The position numbers and the translations under genes were made by a program. Positions 26,357 through 34,856 of a stretch of 64,000 nucleotides of DNA are shown here, one piece after another. The stretch's first letter is position 1; the number at the start of each line of letters is the position of its first letter. The notes under the pieces were generated by a model. The model saw only the letters and a list, made by a program, of their open reading frames with translations, had not been told where the DNA came from and ran no database searches. The stretch is from Caulobacter sp. (GTDB lineage: Bacteria > Pseudomonadota > Alphaproteobacteria > Caulobacterales > Caulobacteraceae): positions 1 through 64,000 of the forward strand of contig NZ_JAGIBH010000006.1 of assembly GCF_017744445.1 (NCBI RefSeq), given 5' to 3'.

Positions 26357-27310
26357 ATGAGCAGCCAGCCTGCAGCGCCGACCGATGGCGGCGACATCCT
26401 CCCGCGGCTCGAGTCGATGATGGAGGCGATGACGCGCTCCGATCTTAAGATCGCCAAGCTGATCCTGAAGTCGCCCAACGAATTCGTCCGCTCCAGCGTC
26501 CGCTCCGTCGCCACCGATCTAGGCCTGTCCGAGCCCACCGTCCTGCGCTTCTGCCGCACCGTCGGGTGCGAGGGCTTCAAGGACCTGAAGTTCCGGCTGA
26601 TCCAGGAACTGGCCCTGGCTCAGGCCATGACCGACCAGCGCGAGCGGGCCACGCGTCCGGCCCCCGCGCCGCGCCGTCCCGACCCCGCCGCGCGCAATCT
26701 GGCGGCCGGCGACGAGGCGGTCGGCGACCGCGTCTTCGACACCATCATCGAGGCCCTGAGCCGCACCCGCGACACCCTGGTCGAGAAGGACCTGGAGGCC
26801 GCCGCCGCGGCCGTCGCGCGGGCCGGGCGGGTGGTGATCTATGGCATCGGCGGCAGCTCGGCGGCCCTGGCCACCGAGATCCACAACCGCCTGTTCCGCC
26901 TGGACGTGCCGGCCATGGTATTTACCGACGGCTACGCCCAGCGCATGTCTGCGGCGATCCTGTCCGAGGGCGACGTGGCGCTGTTCCTGTCCTCCACCGG
27001 CCGCCCGCGCGAGCTGCAGGAGAGCATGGAGCTGGCCAAGTACTACAAGGCCGTCTGCATCGCGATCACCGACGGCGAGTCGCCCCTGGGCCGCGACGCC
27101 GACATCTGCCTGCACGTGGGCCTGGCCGCTTCGGGCGTGGAGGAGTTCCAGCCCAATCCGATGCGGTTCGCGCAGCTCTTCGTGATCGACCGCCTGGCCT
27201 ATGCCGTGGCGGTGGCGTTGGGCGACCGCGCGCACCAGATGCTGCGCCGGGCGCGGGGGAGTGTGGCGTGGCTGCACGGCATCGCGCCGCGGCAGCCGAT
27301 CGGGGACTAA
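26357..27310 (+). CDS. RpiR-family regulator (HTH plus SIS domain)
   Basis: The 317 residues carry an N-terminal RpiR HTH (about 15-90: RSSVRSVATDLGLSEPTVLR then FCRTVGCEGFKDLKF), a proline-rich linker and a C-terminal SIS domain (about 150-285: VVIYGIGGSSAALATEIHNR, then ALFLSSTGRPRELQE). SIS domains bind phosphosugars. Divergent orientation to the ridA / PLP enzyme / deacylase unit makes that unit its probable target. The mix of a sugar-sensing regulator and D-amino-acid enzymes hints at amino-sugar or amino-sugar-acid catabolism. Confidence 0.9.
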   Translation: MSSQPAAPTDGGDILPRLESMMEAMTRSDLKIAKLILKSPNEFVRSSVRSVATDLGLSEPTVLRFCRTVGCEGFKDLKFRLIQELALAQAMTDQRERATRPAPAPRRPDPAARNLAAGDEAVGDRVFDTIIEALSRTRDTLVEKDLEAAAAAVARAGRVVIYGIGGSSAALATEIHNRLFRLDVPAMVFTDGYAQRMSAAILSEGDVALFLSSTGRPRELQESMELAKYYKAVCIAITDGESPLGRDADICLHVGLAASGVEEFQPNPMRFAQLFVIDRLAYAVAVALGDRAHQMLRRARGSVAWLHGIAPRQPIGD

Positions 27311-27334
27311 GATCTCTGAACTCGCACTAAATTC

Positions 27335-27436
27335 CTCGTCATCCCGGGCGGCGTAGCCGACCCGGGACCCAGGGGCCAGCGCACTGCGGCTGTCCTGGGT
27401 CCCGGCTCTCCGCTTCGCTGCGGCCGGGATGACGAG
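27335..27436. repeat. Long palindromic intergenic element (REP-like), copy 2
   Basis: The outer arms CTCGTCATCCCGG (27335-27347) and CCGGGATGACGAG (27424-27436) are perfect inverted copies. The inner arms CCGGGACCCAGG (27362-27373) and CCTGGGTCCCGG (27394-27405) also pair perfectly. It sits between the converging RpiR and GH20 genes and could also act as a terminator. The inner GGGACCCA core is shared with the other two elements in the window. Confidence 0.8.
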
Positions 27437-27449
27437 TTGGAGTTTGGGG

Positions 27450-29744
27450 CTATGGGGTTGGCGTCAGCGTCACCGCATCCAACGCCCACAGCATGTCCCG
27501 GCTGGGGCGATTGAACGTCAGGCACAGGTCTTTGACCCCCACCGTGGCCGGGATCTTCGTGGTGATCTCCGACAGCCCCGCCTTGCCGGCCGCCGCCGCG
27601 TCGATCGGCAGGATGGCCAGGGTTTCCCCATCACACGTCGGCCCACCGGTCTCGCGCTTGCGGACTACCAGCTCACCATAAGGACTGGTCGTAGGCTTGT
27701 TGAAGTCGACGATGCGGCGGCCGCCGGCCAGCTGGAAATTGAACGGCGTCTGGCCGATGCGCGCCGTCAGGGTCGCGCCCTTGGCGACGTCCGCGCCTTC
27801 CCAGACCCAGCAGGGGCGGTAGTTGCCGGTCATGAACACCGGCCGTTGGCCGTTGCGTGGGAAGTCGGCCTCCATGCGCAGCGGCACGGTCTCGCCGCAG
27901 AACTTCAGGTGGCTGCTGACGCGGGTGTTCAGCGCCCGGGTCGAGACGTCGATGTCGCGCACGCCGCCCAGAGGCTGGCCATTGAGGAAGGTGCGGGCCT
28001 TCAGCGTCGCGCCGTCCGCCAGGGTCAGCGGCTCGGCATAGAGCGGCGAGGCGGCCGTCGGGGCCTTGCCGTCCGTAGCGTAGCGGATCTCGCCGACGCC
28101 CAGGGCCGAGGCGAGGCTGACGCTCAGGCGGTTGCCGGCCGGGGCCAGGGTCGCCTCGGGCTCGAACGGTACGCCGTCGTGCGCGACGCCCAGGGTGTCG
28201 AGTTGGCCCCGGGTCACCGTCAGGCCGTGGCTGTAACGGTTCCAGTCGCGGCGCGCGGGCTGGGTCCAGCCCAGCTCGGCCACGGCGGTCAGGCGCGGGA
28301 AGACCATGGTCTCGACCCGCTTGGCCGTGCGCTGGTGCTCGGTGAAGGTATTGGCCTGCACGCCGATCACGTGGCGCGCCTGCTCCGGCGTCATGCCCTC
28401 GGCCAGCTCGTTGAAGGTGTAGAGGCCCTTCAGCGTCGACAGCTCGCTGCGGCCGGGCGGTTCGTTGGCCGACAGGCTCTGGCGGCTGTCCATGTAGAAC
28501 TGGGGGTGCGCGGTCAGGATGGTGTCGTGGCCATGCCGGGCGGCCTCGGCGGCGCGGTCGACGCCGCGCCAGGCCATGATGATCGAGCTCTGCTGGGCGC
28601 CGCCCTCGAGGATCTCGTCCCAGCCGACGATCCGCCGGCCCTTGGTCGCCAGGTGCGCGGCGATGCGGTTGATGAACCAGCTCTGCAGCTTGTCCTCGTT
28701 CTCGAGGCCCAGGGCCTTGATCTTGGCCTGGACCTTGGGGCTGGCCTGCCACTGGTTCTTGATCGCCTCGTCGCCGCCGATGTGCAGGTAGGGAGCGGGG
28801 AAGATGTCGACCACCTCGTCCAGCACCGTTTCCAGGAAGGCGAAGGTGGCGTCGTCGACATTGTAGAGGTTGGGGAAGACGCCCCAGTCCGACATGCCCG
28901 ACTCCGGGATCTTCCCCGTGACGCCCAGCTCCGGATAGGCGGTGATCGCCGCGGTGGCGTGGCCGGGCAGCTCGATCTCGGGCACGACCATGATGTTGCG
29001 GGCCGCCGCATAGGCGACGATCTCGCGCGCCTGGGCCTGGGTGTAGAAGCCGCCATAGGGCTCGTACTTCGCCGGCGCTGGGCGGTAGGCGTCGGCGCCC
29101 TTGGGCTGGCGCCAGGCGCCGACGCTGGTCAGTTTCGGGTAGGCCTTGATCTCCAGCCGCCAGCCCTGGTCGTCGTTCAGGTGCCAGTGCAGGACGTTCA
29201 GCTTGTAGGCCGCCATGGCGTCGATCAGGCGCTTGATCTCGGCGACGCTCTGCATATGCCGGGCGCTGTCCAGCATGAGGCCGCGCCAAGCATAGCGCGG
29301 GGCGTCCTGGATGCTGGCGGCGGGCAGGGCGGGGCCGTTGGTCGCTAACTGCCAGACGGTGACCGCGCCATAGAACAGGCCCTTACGGTCGCCGGCGGCG
29401 ATGGTGACGCCGGCGGGGGCGATCTCCAGGTCATAGGCCTCGCCCGTGCGCTCGCCGCGCTTGAGGACGATCGCGCCAGTCGGGACCGCGCCGCCCTCGA
29501 CGATCTTTAGGGATGGCTTGCCGGCGCGGACCAGCATGTCGCGCAGCTGCAGCGCCACGGCCTTGGCCTCGGCGTCGCCGGCGGGGACGTGGATCGCGGT
29601 CTTGGCGGTGAGCTTGAAGGCGCCGGCCTCTGGCGCATAGGCGGCGGGCCAGGGCACCAGAGCCGGCGTCGAGGCCGCCAGGGCGGGCGAAGCCAGGCAG
29701 GAGGCGGCGGCCAGGGCTAGCATCAGGGGGCGAAAAGCCGTCAT
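27450..29744 (-). CDS. Exported beta-N-acetylhexosaminidase, GH20
   Basis: The 764-residue protein has a signal peptide (MLALAAASCLASPALAA). A GH20b-type N-terminal domain covers about 30-140. The catalytic barrel starts near YAWRGLMLDSARHMQSV, followed by LNVLHWHLNDDQGWRLEIK. The catalytic pair is Asp325-Glu326 in YLHIGGDEAIKNQW, as required for substrate-assisted cleavage of terminal GlcNAc or GalNAc. The C-terminal ~250 residues form beta domains (a chitobiase-like segment with RYATDGKAPTAASPLYAEPL). It probably acts in the periplasm on chitin- or peptidoglycan-derived oligosaccharides. It is divergent from a TonB receptor that may import them. Confidence 0.94.
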   Translation of the reverse strand: MTAFRPLMLALAAASCLASPALAASTPALVPWPAAYAPEAGAFKLTAKTAIHVPAGDAEAKAVALQLRDMLVRAGKPSLKIVEGGAVPTGAIVLKRGERTGEAYDLEIAPAGVTIAAGDRKGLFYGAVTVWQLATNGPALPAASIQDAPRYAWRGLMLDSARHMQSVAEIKRLIDAMAAYKLNVLHWHLNDDQGWRLEIKAYPKLTSVGAWRQPKGADAYRPAPAKYEPYGGFYTQAQAREIVAYAAARNIMVVPEIELPGHATAAITAYPELGVTGKIPESGMSDWGVFPNLYNVDDATFAFLETVLDEVVDIFPAPYLHIGGDEAIKNQWQASPKVQAKIKALGLENEDKLQSWFINRIAAHLATKGRRIVGWDEILEGGAQQSSIIMAWRGVDRAAEAARHGHDTILTAHPQFYMDSRQSLSANEPPGRSELSTLKGLYTFNELAEGMTPEQARHVIGVQANTFTEHQRTAKRVETMVFPRLTAVAELGWTQPARRDWNRYSHGLTVTRGQLDTLGVAHDGVPFEPEATLAPAGNRLSVSLASALGVGEIRYATDGKAPTAASPLYAEPLTLADGATLKARTFLNGQPLGGVRDIDVSTRALNTRVSSHLKFCGETVPLRMEADFPRNGQRPVFMTGNYRPCWVWEGADVAKGATLTARIGQTPFNFQLAGGRRIVDFNKPTTSPYGELVVRKRETGGPTCDGETLAILPIDAAAAGKAGLSEITTKIPATVGVKDLCLTFNRPSRDMLWALDAVTLTPTP

Positions 29745-30298
29745 GTCGAGGTCCTCCCGGCATTCGCCGCGATCATCTTTGATAGTGTGACTACATCGCG
29801 CCTTCCTTCAGGTCGAGAGGGGCGCTGGACATTTGAAGTTGGCGTAACGGAATCTGTCGCTTGGGTAGAATTGCTGAAAATCATTGAAAAGACGAGGTAT
29901 CCGGTTGTGGGACCGGTAGCATGGCGTGGCTCCGAAAATCGAGCGACCGCCGCCGACGCCGCTTTCTTGAGCATCGCGCTGTCACCTTGAAAAACAAGAG
30001 GAATTCACCGAATGGCGATGTAAAAGCGAGCAATGATTTTATGAGTGCTACATAAATGAATGTTTTGTGATTGACGATATTCGAACCCCATGCCTATCCT
30101 CGCCTCGTTCTGATCAAGGCACTCGGCAAAGGTCAATGAGAACGTATCGCAAGTACGATCCTGGTCCTCACCGATCTCCGGAAGTCGAAACGCTAACAGC
30201 GCTCCCGCGCTGATAATAAAAAACAAGTAATGCGACGCAGTCAGCGCTCCAGCAGAGGGCGCCAGGAGAGTGGTCTTCTCAGCACGGGGGTAGGGATT
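29745..30298. promoter_or_regulatory. Divergent intergenic region, GH20 / TonB receptor
   Basis: This 554-base stretch is AT-richer than its surroundings and shows no convincing gene; short frames on either strand lack ribosome binding sites or recognisable content. It should hold the promoters of both flanking genes. CGCTAACA (30191-30198) matches one half of the LacI-type operator TGTTAGCGCTAACA, without a good second half. An AT-rich patch near 30040-30075 (ACATAAATGAATG) is the other notable sequence. Confidence 0.5.
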
Positions 30299-33226
30299 TT
30301 GTTCAAGTTCAATCGCGGCTTTTATGCCGGCACCGCGTCGGCGCTGGCGCTGTTGTCCTGGGGGGCGACGGCCAATGCGGCGCAACAAGCTGATACGGCG
30401 ACCGCCGACGACACGACCATCACCGAAGTCGTCGTCACCGGCACGCGCCTCAATTCACGCGGCTTCAACCAGCCGACGCCGACCACGACGGTGACGTCGG
30501 AGGACCTGGACAAGGCTGCTCAGCCCAACGTCTTCCAGGCCATCACCCAGATGCCGGCCCTGCAGGGCAGCACCGGCCGCAGCGTCGGCGCCAACGGCAC
30601 CAGCTCGGGCCAGCAGGGCCTGTCCTCGCTCAGCCTGCGCGGCCTGGGCGCGACCCGCACCCTGACCCTGCTGGACGGCCAGCGCGTCACGCCCGCCAAC
30701 GTCAATGGCGTCACCGACGTCAGCCAGTTCCCGCAACTGCTGATCAAGCAGGTCGACGTGGTGACCGGCGGCGCCTCGGCCTCGTACGGCTCGGACGCCA
30801 TCGGCGGGGTGGTCAACTTCGTCACCGACAAGACCTTCGAGGGCTTCAAGGCCCGCTTCGAAGGCGGCGAGAGCAAGTATCACGACAACGACACGGTCGT
30901 GGCCCAGGTGGCGCTCGGCAAGGCGTTCCTGAACGACCGCCTGCACGTGACCGCGAGCGGCGAGTTCAGCCGTGAAGCCGGCGTCCTGGCCGGCGGCTTC
31001 GGCACCAAGCAGGCCGGTGGCCGCGACTGGTTCACGACCCCCGCCATCCAGGTGCGTCCGCTGGCCTCGACCACCGACGGCCTGCCGCAGTACCGCGTGA
31101 TCAACAACGCCCAGCAGATCCAGTACGCCCAGTACGGGCTGATCACCAACGGCCCGCTGCAAGGCATCGCCTTCGGCCCCGGCGGTCAGCCCCGTCAGTT
31201 CCAGTACGGCTCGAACGGCGTCGCCACCGGCACGGGCGCGGTGACCAACTGCTTCAGCCCGTTCTGCGTGGGCGGGGATCTCTCCGGCGGCATCGGCGCC
31301 TCGCCGACCCTGGCCGCGCGCATCAAGCGCAAGGTCGCCTATACCCGCGTCGGCTATCAGGTCAGCGACAACTTCGAGGTCTACCTGACCGCCAACTTCG
31401 CCCAGGTGTTCTCGCTCAACCAGCCGAACATCGGCGCCGAGCGCACCGGTCTGACGATCCAGTGCGAGAACCCGTTCGTGCCGGCCGCCATCAAGGCCGC
31501 CTGCGTCAGCAACGGCATCACCAACTTCCAGTTCGGCACCAGCAACGGCGGCTTTGGCCCCATCGATGTCAACATCAAGCGCGAACAGAAGCGCTTCGTG
31601 CTGGGCTTCAACGGCACGCAGAACCTGTTCGGCACGGACTGGAAATACGACGCCTACTACGCCTACGGCATGAACCGCGTCCGCCTGGACGTGGACAACA
31701 TCTCGGTCACGCCGCGCTACAACGCCGCGATCGACGCGATCGCCGGTCCGAACGGCACGATCATCTGCCGTGACCCGGTCGCCCGCGCCAATGGCTGCGT
31801 GCCGCTGAACGTCATCGGCCAGGTGGCCCTGGAGCCGGCGGCGCTGAACTACGTCATGCCCAAGAACGGCCCGCGTCAGCGTTCCAAGCAGATCGAGTCG
31901 GTGGCCAGCTTCAACGTCAGCGGCGAGCCCTTCTCGCTGCCGGCCGGTCCGGTGGCCATCGCCGCCGGCGTCGAATGGCGCGAGGAAGACTACAAGACCC
32001 TCGGCGACCCCTATGGCGACGGCATCTGGGCCGAGAACCCCTATACCGACGACTATCCGGCCGACCCGCTGATCCGCACCGCCGGCAACAACTGGTACGC
32101 CGGCAACTACCACAGCGGCGCGGGCTACTACCACGTGACCGAAGGCTACGTCGAAGCCAACGTCCCGCTGTTCAAGTCGGACGCGCTGGGCGAAGGCAAC
32201 ATCAACGGCGCGGTCCGCCAGACCAAGTACTCGACGGCGGGCAACGTCACGACCTGGAAGATCGGCGGCGTCTGGAAGACCCCGTTCGAGGGCCTGCGCT
32301 TCCGCGCCGTGACCTCGCGCGACATCCGCGCCCCGAACCTGGGCGAGATCGCCGCGCCGCCGGTGGTGGTCAACGCTACCGTCCTCTATCGCGGTACGGC
32401 CGTGAACGTGCTGCAGGAGACCGTCGGCAACCGCAACCTGCGGCCCGAAATCGCCCGCAACACCGAGGTCGGCGTGGTCCTGACCGAGCCGAAGTTCCTG
32501 CCGGGCTTCAGCTTCTCGGCCGACTACTTCCAGATCAAGGTCGACGGCGCGATCAGCTCGCTGGCCGCCCAGGACCTGGTCGACCTGTGCGTCGCCGGGA
32601 ACCAGGAGATCTGCGGCGCGATGCTGCTGACCAGCACGGTCCCGAACACCAACTACGTCCGGGTACAGGCCTTCAACGTCGCCACCCTCAGCAACAAGGG
32701 CTTCGACCTGGAAGCCGTGTACCGCAAGAACCTGGAAGACTGGGGCCTGAAGGGCACGCTCTCGCTGCGCGCCCTGGCCACCCACATGATCGAGTTCAAG
32801 ACCAATTCGGGCGTCCTGGGCACGATCACGGTGGACAGCGCCGGCGTGAACAGCGGCAACACCCCGGACTGGAAGGCGACGTTCAGCCAGACCTGGTCGA
32901 CCGACAGGCTCAGCCTGTCGATCTACGAGCGCTGGTTCAGCGACGGCGTCTACAACAACGAGTGGATCCAGTGCACCAGCGGCTGCCCGGTCTCGACCGT
33001 GGCCTACCGCACCATCGACAAGAACAAGATGAAGGGCGCGACCTACATCGACATCGGTGGTTCCTACGAAGTGACGAACAACGCGACGGCCTACTTCAAG
33101 GTCGACAACCTGTTCGATAAGGATCCGGCCGCCTCGCCGACGACCAATGTCAGCCCCGGCGTGAACCCCTTCCTCTATGACGTCATCGGCCGGATGTACC
33201 GCGCCGGCGTGCGCCTGAGGTTCTAG
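30299..33226 (+). CDS. TonB-dependent receptor (975 aa), probably for glycans
   Basis: The TTG at 30299, with GGGGGTAGGGA just upstream, gives a clean signal peptide (MFKFNRGFYAGTASALALLS, then WGATANA). The TonB-box-like ITEVVVTGTR precedes a plug with LRGLGATRTLTLLDGQRV and GGASASYGSDAIGGVVNFVT. The barrel ends YRAGVRLRF, with a terminal Phe. It belongs to the long Caulobacter/Xanthomonas receptor group often tied to carbohydrate uptake. Divergence from GH20 and a GntP-type permease downstream favour an amino-sugar or sugar-acid ligand; this is contextual only. A strong terminator follows. Confidence 0.92.
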   Translation: MFKFNRGFYAGTASALALLSWGATANAAQQADTATADDTTITEVVVTGTRLNSRGFNQPTPTTTVTSEDLDKAAQPNVFQAITQMPALQGSTGRSVGANGTSSGQQGLSSLSLRGLGATRTLTLLDGQRVTPANVNGVTDVSQFPQLLIKQVDVVTGGASASYGSDAIGGVVNFVTDKTFEGFKARFEGGESKYHDNDTVVAQVALGKAFLNDRLHVTASGEFSREAGVLAGGFGTKQAGGRDWFTTPAIQVRPLASTTDGLPQYRVINNAQQIQYAQYGLITNGPLQGIAFGPGGQPRQFQYGSNGVATGTGAVTNCFSPFCVGGDLSGGIGASPTLAARIKRKVAYTRVGYQVSDNFEVYLTANFAQVFSLNQPNIGAERTGLTIQCENPFVPAAIKAACVSNGITNFQFGTSNGGFGPIDVNIKREQKRFVLGFNGTQNLFGTDWKYDAYYAYGMNRVRLDVDNISVTPRYNAAIDAIAGPNGTIICRDPVARANGCVPLNVIGQVALEPAALNYVMPKNGPRQRSKQIESVASFNVSGEPFSLPAGPVAIAAGVEWREEDYKTLGDPYGDGIWAENPYTDDYPADPLIRTAGNNWYAGNYHSGAGYYHVTEGYVEANVPLFKSDALGEGNINGAVRQTKYSTAGNVTTWKIGGVWKTPFEGLRFRAVTSRDIRAPNLGEIAAPPVVVNATVLYRGTAVNVLQETVGNRNLRPEIARNTEVGVVLTEPKFLPGFSFSADYFQIKVDGAISSLAAQDLVDLCVAGNQEICGAMLLTSTVPNTNYVRVQAFNVATLSNKGFDLEAVYRKNLEDWGLKGTLSLRALATHMIEFKTNSGVLGTITVDSAGVNSGNTPDWKATFSQTWSTDRLSLSIYERWFSDGVYNNEWIQCTSGCPVSTVAYRTIDKNKMKGATYIDIGGSYEVTNNATAYFKVDNLFDKDPAASPTTNVSPGVNPFLYDVIGRMYRAGVRLRF

Positions 33227-33339
33227 CCCCCTGGGGCGCGCCGCCGGTGGGCGCGCTTCATCGCCCGCCGCTCTCCCACCTCCCCGGTGGAGCGGCGGGC
33301 AGAGCCCCTCCGACGGTCCTCCCCGCCGCGAGGGTTCCT

Positions 33340-33390
33340 GATTCCCCGGTATAGCGATCGGACCTCGCGACACCGGGGAATCGCTCTTTT
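33340..33390 (+). terminator. Rho-independent terminator after the TonB receptor gene
   Basis: A perfect 11-base stem (GATTCCCCGGT at 33340 / ACCGGGGAATC ending 33382) is followed by GCTCTTTTC. It should separate the receptor transcript from the GntP-type gene starting at 33437. Confidence 0.8.
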
Positions 33391-33436
33391 CTAGTCAGAT
33401 CGCGGAACGTCTCCGCGTTTGAGGGCGAGGCTCCTG

Positions 33437-34765
33437 ATGGTGTTCGCGGTCGTCGCGCTGATCGCGCTGCTGGTCGTCCTGATCGGCTGGGGCAAGGTCC
33501 CGCCGTTCGTCGCCTTCCTGCTGACCGCCCTGGTCGCGGCCTTGAGCTTCGGCATGCCGCTGGATCACGTGGCCAAGTCGATGGAGAAGGGCGTCGGCGA
33601 CATGCTGGGCGGCCTGACCGCCATCATCTGCCTGGGCGCCATGTTCGGCCGCGCGATCGCCGACAGTGGGGCGGCCCAGAGCATCGCCCGCACCCTGATC
33701 GGCGCGGTGGGCCTGCGCTTCATCCTGCTGGCCATGGCCCTGACCGGCCTGATCGTTGGCATCCCGCTCTTCTACAGCGTCGGCTTCGTGGTCATGATCC
33801 CGCTGATCCTGACCATAGCCAAGCGTGCCGACCTGCCGCCGGTCTATGTGGGTCTGCCGCTGCTTTGCGGCCTGTCGGTAGCGCACGGCTTCCTGCCGCC
33901 GCATCCCTCGCCCGTGGCGCTGATCAGCCTGTTTGGCGCCGACACCGGCCTGACCCTGGGCTACGGCCTGATCGTCAGCATTGCTGCCCTGGCGGCGGGC
34001 GGGCCGCTGCTGGCCCTGACCCTCAAGCGTCTGAACGCCATTCCGCAGGCGCAGGCGGGCGCGGAGACCTCGTTCGCCGTGGCCGAGACCGAGGACGCCA
34101 AGACGCCCGGCGCCTTCAACAGCTTCACCACCGCCCTGCTGCCGGTGGTGCTGATCGCCGTGACTACAGTTCTGCTGGTGATCCTGCCAGCGGCCTCGCA
34201 GGCCAAGCCGCTGGTCGGCTTCCTGGGTCAGTCGGTCGTGGTGCTGACCCTGTCGCTAATCTACGCCAACTTCAGCCTGGGTGTGTTGCGGGGGCAGGCA
34301 TTTACCGGCCAGATGGGCCGCTATGCCGACGCCCTGAAGGATGTCGCCGGCATCCTGCTGATCCTGGCCGGGGCGGGGGCGCTGAAGCAGGTGTTTGTCG
34401 ATGCCGGCATCAGCGACCAGTTGGGCGCCTGGCTGACGGCGCTGCCGCTGCATCCGCTGGTGCTGGGCTGGCTGATCGCCATGGTCATCCGCGTGGCCCT
34501 GGGCTCGGCCACCATCGCCGGCCTGACCGCCGCGGGCCTGCTGCAGCCGGTCATCGCCGCCAGCCATGTCGATCCCAACCTGATGGTGCTGGCGGTGGGC
34601 GCGGGCAGCCTGATGTTCTCGCACGTCAACGACCCGGGTTTCTGGCTGTTCAAGGAGTATTTCGGCCTGGATCTCAAAGGCACCTTCCTGTCGTGGACGG
34701 TGATGGAAAGCCTGGTCGGCGTGGTCGGCCTGCTGTGCGTGCTGGGCCTGAGCCTGGTCGTCTGA
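33437..34765 (+). CDS. GntP-family gluconate:H+ symporter-like permease
   Basis: A 442-residue inner-membrane protein with about 12 hydrophobic helices. Family segments include MLGGLTAIICLGAMFGRAIA, then GFLPPHPSPVALISLFGAD (the conserved HP.P loop), AGAGALKQVFVDAGISDQLG and VLAVGAGSLMFSHVNDPGFW. GntP proteins import gluconate and related sugar acids with protons. The ATG at 33437 is preceded by GAGG; an upstream TTG would add six residues. It lies downstream of a TonB receptor and a terminator and within 10 kb of the RpiR / RidA / PLP-enzyme group, so a sugar-acid or amino-sugar-acid substrate is plausible. Confidence 0.9.
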   Translation: MVFAVVALIALLVVLIGWGKVPPFVAFLLTALVAALSFGMPLDHVAKSMEKGVGDMLGGLTAIICLGAMFGRAIADSGAAQSIARTLIGAVGLRFILLAMALTGLIVGIPLFYSVGFVVMIPLILTIAKRADLPPVYVGLPLLCGLSVAHGFLPPHPSPVALISLFGADTGLTLGYGLIVSIAALAAGGPLLALTLKRLNAIPQAQAGAETSFAVAETEDAKTPGAFNSFTTALLPVVLIAVTTVLLVILPAASQAKPLVGFLGQSVVVLTLSLIYANFSLGVLRGQAFTGQMGRYADALKDVAGILLILAGAGALKQVFVDAGISDQLGAWLTALPLHPLVLGWLIAMVIRVALGSATIAGLTAAGLLQPVIAASHVDPNLMVLAVGAGSLMFSHVNDPGFWLFKEYFGLDLKGTFLSWTVMESLVGVVGLLCVLGLSLVV

Positions 34766-34856
34766 GAACTCGCGTTTCGGGCGATCCCTCGGGCGCGAAT
34801 CGTAGCCCTATGACAACGCGACTTCCCTGACGGAAGAGGGCTCGGGCGGGACCCTG

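Noticed and set aside
29787..29990. Possible 67-codon gene in the GH20/receptor gap
   Set aside because: No ribosome binding site, no recognisable content, and it sits where promoters for the divergent genes are expected.
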